Assembly: GCA_041674385.1 (NCBI GenBank)
Contig: JBAYVU010000003.1
Location: forward strand, 62,001 to 126,000
Reading direction: 5' to 3'
DNA length: 64,000 nt
From: JACRAR01 sp041674385
GTDB lineage: Bacteria; Pseudomonadota; Gammaproteobacteria; Burkholderiales; Rhodocyclaceae
The first letter of the stretch is position 1; each line of letters begins with the position of its first letter. Position numbers and translations under genes: made by a program. This document shows positions 60,414-64,000 of this stretch, one piece after another. The notes under the pieces were generated by a model. The model did not search any database, was not told the DNA's origin, and saw nothing but the letters and a program-made list of their open reading frames with translations.

Positions 60414-61916
60414 TCAGCGTGATTCCTTGATGGTCCTGCCGTTGCTGGCCTGAACCGGTCTGGCGTTATTGCGGTAAAGGCGGGAGAAAATGGCGATCTG
60501 CTCGGCCGAGACTTGTATCGGCTGCTTGAGCACGATCCACAGCACATCCTCGGTGCACGGCGGCGTCGTCAGAGACCCCATGTAAGTCCAATACTGGCGG
60601 TTCTCCGGCAACAGTCGATTCAGGTCGATCGCCGCGGTCGGCGCCACATCCTGATCCACTTCCAGCGGCAGGTTGTTCCAGAAGGTCTGGATCACCGGAT
60701 GTTCGCTGCCTTTTTCGAGCAGCACCGCGATCACCGCCAGATGGTTGTCCATGTCCTTGTGCACCAGATGCATCACCATGTCATAGCTCTTGCCATTGAC
60801 GCGCTCTTCCGCAGGGCGGTGGAAATGCAGTTGCACCAGCTCGAACTGGCGGCCCATGATGCCGATGCCGCTGCCGGCGCCGACATTGACTTGTATCGTG
60901 TGGCCGTTGTCGATGATGCGGAACAAGGAAGTCTGATAGTCGAACTTGATGGTTTCGAGATCGACGCGGATCCCGTCCCGGATATCGATCGGCGACTGTC
61001 GCTTGCCGGACGCGCAAGTCGCATAGTCCGGCCGCAGCTTGCCCCAGTTGGCCGGTGCACCTTCGCCCTCATAGCCCCAATGGACGTGGGCGGTTTCGCC
61101 GGGGGGATGCCCCGTTTCGAGCGGAACCGCCTTCTTGCGAACCGGCTTTGCCGCCCTGCGAATGTAAGAAGCATAAGTATCCGCTTTCAATGCAGGCCCC
61201 CCGGGCCGGGACAAAGCCGCGGCGGGGGAAGCACTCTGCGAAGCGGTTGGGGAAGCCCCCTGCGGGGCGGCAGGGGGAGCACCCGGAGCAGCGGCCGCCG
61301 GAGACTTTTCGGCAGCCGCCATGGCAGTCAACTGTTCCTTGCTGGGCAACCCGATCTTGGCGGGTGGCGTGGCTTCGACCTGGTACACCACCGGCGGCTT
61401 GGTTCCGCGGGCGCTGAGCATGTCGGCATACATCGCTTTGGGCGGCGGCTCTGCGACTGGGTTTGCGGCGACCGCGGCAGCGTTCCTGGCGGGTGCCTCA
61501 ACGATCGCTTCGCCGGCCGGACGTAGCTTGCAGGCTTCGCCGAGCAATTTATCGTCCACACTGCCTGCGTCCGCCTGCATATCGACGGGAGGATCGACAG
61601 ACTCCTGCTTTACCGCCTTGCCCCCATGCAGGTAAACCCGCTTGACTGTGGCGAAGCGGCGATTAGCGCAATCGTAACGATTGAGCGCCTCGACAGCCGA
61701 GTAGTTCAACTGGCTGTCGCCGATTTGCAGGTCGCGGCCGAATATCAGGCGACTCCACGCCAACATCTTGCCATTGCCGACCTTGGCGATGCGTGCCCGA
61801 TCGATCTCCACGCGTTCCGCCCCATTGCTGGCGATCGGCTGCCAGTTGGCGGCCAGCCCGGATTGTGCGGCGATCAAGCCCAGCCCGGTTAGAATTGCGG
61901 TGATTTTCAGACGCAT
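60414..61916 (-). CDS. Exported alpha-carbonic anhydrase with adhesin-E-like N-terminus
   Basis: The 500-residue protein has a signal peptide (cleavage near GLAAN). Residues about 24-135 (WQPIASNGAERVEIDRARIAKVG, LYCAN-type cysteines) resemble the small surface-adhesin E domain, and a Pro/Ala-rich linker spans about 136-270. The alpha-carbonic anhydrase domain (about 275-495) has zinc ligands H364 and H366 in VQLHFH and H383 in VMHLVH, plus the LTTPPC segment. It should hydrate CO2 in the periplasm. The domain combination is unusual. It is divergent from thiC. Confidence 0.85.
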   Translation of the reverse strand: MRLKITAILTGLGLIAAQSGLAANWQPIASNGAERVEIDRARIAKVGNGKMLAWSRLIFGRDLQIGDSQLNYSAVEALNRYDCANRRFATVKRVYLHGGKAVKQESVDPPVDMQADAGSVDDKLLGEACKLRPAGEAIVEAPARNAAAVAANPVAEPPPKAMYADMLSARGTKPPVVYQVEATPPAKIGLPSKEQLTAMAAAEKSPAAAAPGAPPAAPQGASPTASQSASPAAALSRPGGPALKADTYASYIRRAAKPVRKKAVPLETGHPPGETAHVHWGYEGEGAPANWGKLRPDYATCASGKRQSPIDIRDGIRVDLETIKFDYQTSLFRIIDNGHTIQVNVGAGSGIGIMGRQFELVQLHFHRPAEERVNGKSYDMVMHLVHKDMDNHLAVIAVLLEKGSEHPVIQTFWNNLPLEVDQDVAPTAAIDLNRLLPENRQYWTYMGSLTTPPCTEDVLWIVLKQPIQVSAEQIAIFSRLYRNNARPVQASNGRTIKESR

Positions 61917-62067
61917 GCTGCACCCCTTTTATGACGTAACTATTAGTATCGGCCGGCCACCAAGAAACTTTAGCGCACTTTGCCCAGGGTTGCATTCGGC
62001 TGGTGTTTCCAGTAGCTTCACAAATCCAGTTGCAGCGACGCACAGCCATCCGAACGGAGTATCGACC
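61917..62067. promoter_or_regulatory. Divergent region between carbonic anhydrase and thiC genes
   Basis: This 151-base gap must hold the promoters of both genes and the thiC leader. I looked for the conserved CTGAGA and ACCTGATC-type segments of a TPP riboswitch and did not find them. A GGAG ribosome site precedes the thiC start. Confidence 0.4.
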
Positions 62068-63972
62068 ATGAATGCCAATGACAAGTTTCTCGCCTCAAAC
62101 GCCCATGTGGACGCTGCCAGCGTCCAGTCATTGCCGCATTCGCGCAAAATCCATGTCACCGGCAGCCGTCCCGACATCCGCGTGCCGATGCGCGAGATTA
62201 GCCAGGCCGACACGCCCCTGCACGCGGTCGGAAATGGCGCTCCCGCCCAAGCCGAAGCCAACCCGCCGATTTGCGTGTACGACTGTTCGGGGCCTTACAC
62301 CGATCCGTCGGCCAACATCGACATCCGCAATGGCCTGGTGCCGCTGCGTGCGGCCTGGATCGCCGAACGCGGCGACAGCGAGGAACTGCCCCGCCTGACT
62401 TCCGCCTATGGCCACGCGCGCAGCGGCGATCCGCAATTGACCGAAATGCGCTTCAACCTGCGGCGTCAGCCGCGTCGCGCCAAAGCGGGCGAGAATGTCA
62501 CGCAGATGCATTATGCCCGCCGCGGACTGATCACGCCGGAGATGGAGTTTGTCGCGATCCGCGAGAACCAGAAGCGCGAGGGGCTCTCCGAATTGCTGTT
62601 GCGCCAGCATCCCGGCGAATCCTATGGCGCCGCCGGGTTTGGCAACACCGCCAAACTCATCACGCCCGAGTTCGTCCGTGCCGAGATCGCCTGCGGCCGC
62701 GCCATCCTGCCCGCCAACATCAACCATCCCGAGGCCGAGCCGATGATCATCGGGCGCAACTTCCTGGTGAAGACCAACGCCAACATCGGCAACTCGGCGC
62801 TGGGATCGAGCATCCAGGAAGAGGTCGAGAAAATGACCTGGGCCATCCGCTGGGGCGGCGACACGGTGATGGATTTGTCCACCGGCAAGAATATTCACGA
62901 GACGCGCGAATGGATCGTGCGCAATTCGCCCGTGCCGATCGGCACCGTGCCGATCTACCAGGCGCTGGAGAAGGTGAACGGCAAGGCCGAAGACCTGACC
63001 TGGGAAATCTTCCGCGACACGCTGATCGAGCAGGCTGAGCAGGGCGTCGACTATTTCACCATCCATGCCGGCGTGCTGCTGCGCTACATCCCGCTGACCG
63101 CAAAGCGCCTGACCGGCATCGTCTCGCGCGGCGGGGCCATCCTCGCCAAGTGGTGCCTGGCGCACCACCAGGAGAATTTCCTGTACACCCACTTCGAGGA
63201 CATCTGCGAGATCATGAAGGCCTACGACGTGGGCTTCAGCCTGGGCGACGGCCTGCGTCCCGGCTCGATCCACGACGCCAACGACGAAGCCCAGCTCGGC
63301 GAACTCGCCACCCTCGGCGAGCTCACGCAGATCGCCTGGAAACACGACGTCCAAGTGATGATCGAAGGCCCCGGCCACGTGCCGCTGCACCTGATCAAGG
63401 AGAACATGGACCTCCAGCTCAAGCTCTGCCACGAAGCGCCGTTCTATACGCTGGGGCCGCTCACCACCGATATCGCGCCGGGCTACGACCATATCACCAG
63501 CGCCATCGGCGCGGCGATGATCGGCTGGTACGGCACCGCCATGCTCTGTTATGTCACACCCAAGGAACACCTCGGCCTGCCCGACAAGGACGACGTCAAG
63601 GACGGCATCATCGCCTACAAAATCGCCGCGCACGCCGCCGACCTGGCCAAAGGACACCCCGGCGCGCAGATCCGCGACAACGCGCTGTCCAAGGCGCGCT
63701 TCGAGTTTCGCTGGGACGACCAGTTCAACCTGGGCCTCGACCCCGACAAGGCGCGCGAATTCCACGACGAGACGCTGCCGCAGGAAGGCGCCAAGCTCTC
63801 CCACTTCTGTTCCATGTGCGGACCGCATTTCTGCTCCATGAAGATCACCCAGGATGTCAGGGACTTCGCCGCGTCACAAGGCGTTTCCGAAACCGAGGCG
63901 CTGGCCAAGGGTATGGAAGCCAAGGCGGTAGAGTTCGTGCGACAGGGCGGCGAAGTGTATAAGAAATTGTGA
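62068..63972 (+). CDS. thiC: Phosphomethylpyrimidine synthase
   Basis: I place the start at the ATG at 62068 (MNANDKFLASNAHVD), giving 634 residues; the frame is open upstream. ThiC is a radical-SAM enzyme that converts aminoimidazole ribotide to the thiamin pyrimidine. The C-terminal cluster CSMCGPHFC supplies C581, C584 and C589, and motifs such as VYDCSGPYTDP and MIEGPGHVPLHL match. It is the only thiamin gene in the window. Confidence 0.97.
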   Translation: MNANDKFLASNAHVDAASVQSLPHSRKIHVTGSRPDIRVPMREISQADTPLHAVGNGAPAQAEANPPICVYDCSGPYTDPSANIDIRNGLVPLRAAWIAERGDSEELPRLTSAYGHARSGDPQLTEMRFNLRRQPRRAKAGENVTQMHYARRGLITPEMEFVAIRENQKREGLSELLLRQHPGESYGAAGFGNTAKLITPEFVRAEIACGRAILPANINHPEAEPMIIGRNFLVKTNANIGNSALGSSIQEEVEKMTWAIRWGGDTVMDLSTGKNIHETREWIVRNSPVPIGTVPIYQALEKVNGKAEDLTWEIFRDTLIEQAEQGVDYFTIHAGVLLRYIPLTAKRLTGIVSRGGAILAKWCLAHHQENFLYTHFEDICEIMKAYDVGFSLGDGLRPGSIHDANDEAQLGELATLGELTQIAWKHDVQVMIEGPGHVPLHLIKENMDLQLKLCHEAPFYTLGPLTTDIAPGYDHITSAIGAAMIGWYGTAMLCYVTPKEHLGLPDKDDVKDGIIAYKIAAHAADLAKGHPGAQIRDNALSKARFEFRWDDQFNLGLDPDKAREFHDETLPQEGAKLSHFCSMCGPHFCSMKITQDVRDFAASQGVSETEALAKGMEAKAVEFVRQGGEVYKKL

Positions 63973-64000
63973 TTCGGCGATGCACCTCGATCCGACACGC

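Noticed and set aside
61700..62067. TPP riboswitch before thiC
   Set aside because: The conserved CTGAGA and ACCTGATC-like segments were not found in the leader.
1..64000. tRNA genes, rRNA, CRISPR arrays, insertion sequences and prophage
   Set aside because: I looked for cloverleaf ends, regular repeats with spacers, transposase motifs and phage genes and saw none. A tRNA search program could still find one that I missed.

Overview
The window looks like part of a betaproteobacterial chromosome. The strongest pointers are the neighbourhoods hemE-priA, def-fmt with dprA-smg-topoisomerase, rsmB-DUF4390-ntrY-ntrX, the small DUF3460 gene, and an LPS block (waaC, waaA) near tolC. The sequence is GC-rich, with only short A+T-rich intergenic patches. 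A member or relative of Rhodocyclales or Nitrosomonadales seems most likely, but that is inference. I saw no rRNA, tRNA, CRISPR array, insertion sequence or prophage.

Layout: 1-15.8 kb is housekeeping. The minus strand carries priA (cut by the window edge), hemE, and an operon-like run def-fmt-htpX-rsmB-DUF4390-ntrY-ntrX. The plus strand carries a LysM protein, dprA, smg and a topoisomerase III. The ntrX product keeps its receiver and Fis-type HTH, but its sigma54 ATPase core is degenerate.

15.8-25.2 kb is the most unusual stretch. Two exported caspase-like proteins are encoded tail to tail: one has an EF-hand loop and a DUF4384-like tail, the other has an N-terminal beta-propeller. They are followed by a small outer-membrane barrel, two LPP20-like exported proteins, an exported protein with a CsgG/FlgT-like part and a propeller-like tail, and a lipoprotein whose reading frame crosses an A8G7 tract. 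I read this as a candidate envelope-located caspase system. A possible small RNA ending in a strong terminator lies in its middle.

25.2-38.2 kb holds oxyR, a SWIM/SNF2 helicase, a bacteriohemerythrin with an FNR-type box upstream, a secreted RNase with its barstar inhibitor overlapping nudB, a GGDEF-EAL protein, a NarL-type two-component pair and an HU gene. A palindrome of the form TATGGC-N4-GCCATA occurs both upstream of HU and upstream of the GGDEF-EAL gene. The GGDEF-EAL gene is also preceded by a 16-codon leader ORF overlapping its GTG start.

38.2-64 kb is mostly core metabolism: argB, slmA, modABC, DUF3460, spoT-rpoZ-gmk, a class III cyclase fused to hemerythrin, a MatB-like ligase with a HAD nucleotidase, an adrenodoxin-type ferredoxin reductase, a UDP-glucuronate epimerase with LPS glycosyltransferases, waaC-waaA, a second acyl-CoA ligase, pcm-rhodanese-tolC, an unrecognised conserved-looking gene, an exported alpha-carbonic anhydrase and thiC. 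Oxygen and redox sensing recur: OxyR, two hemerythrin proteins, an FNR-type box and c-di-GMP/cyclic-nucleotide enzymes.
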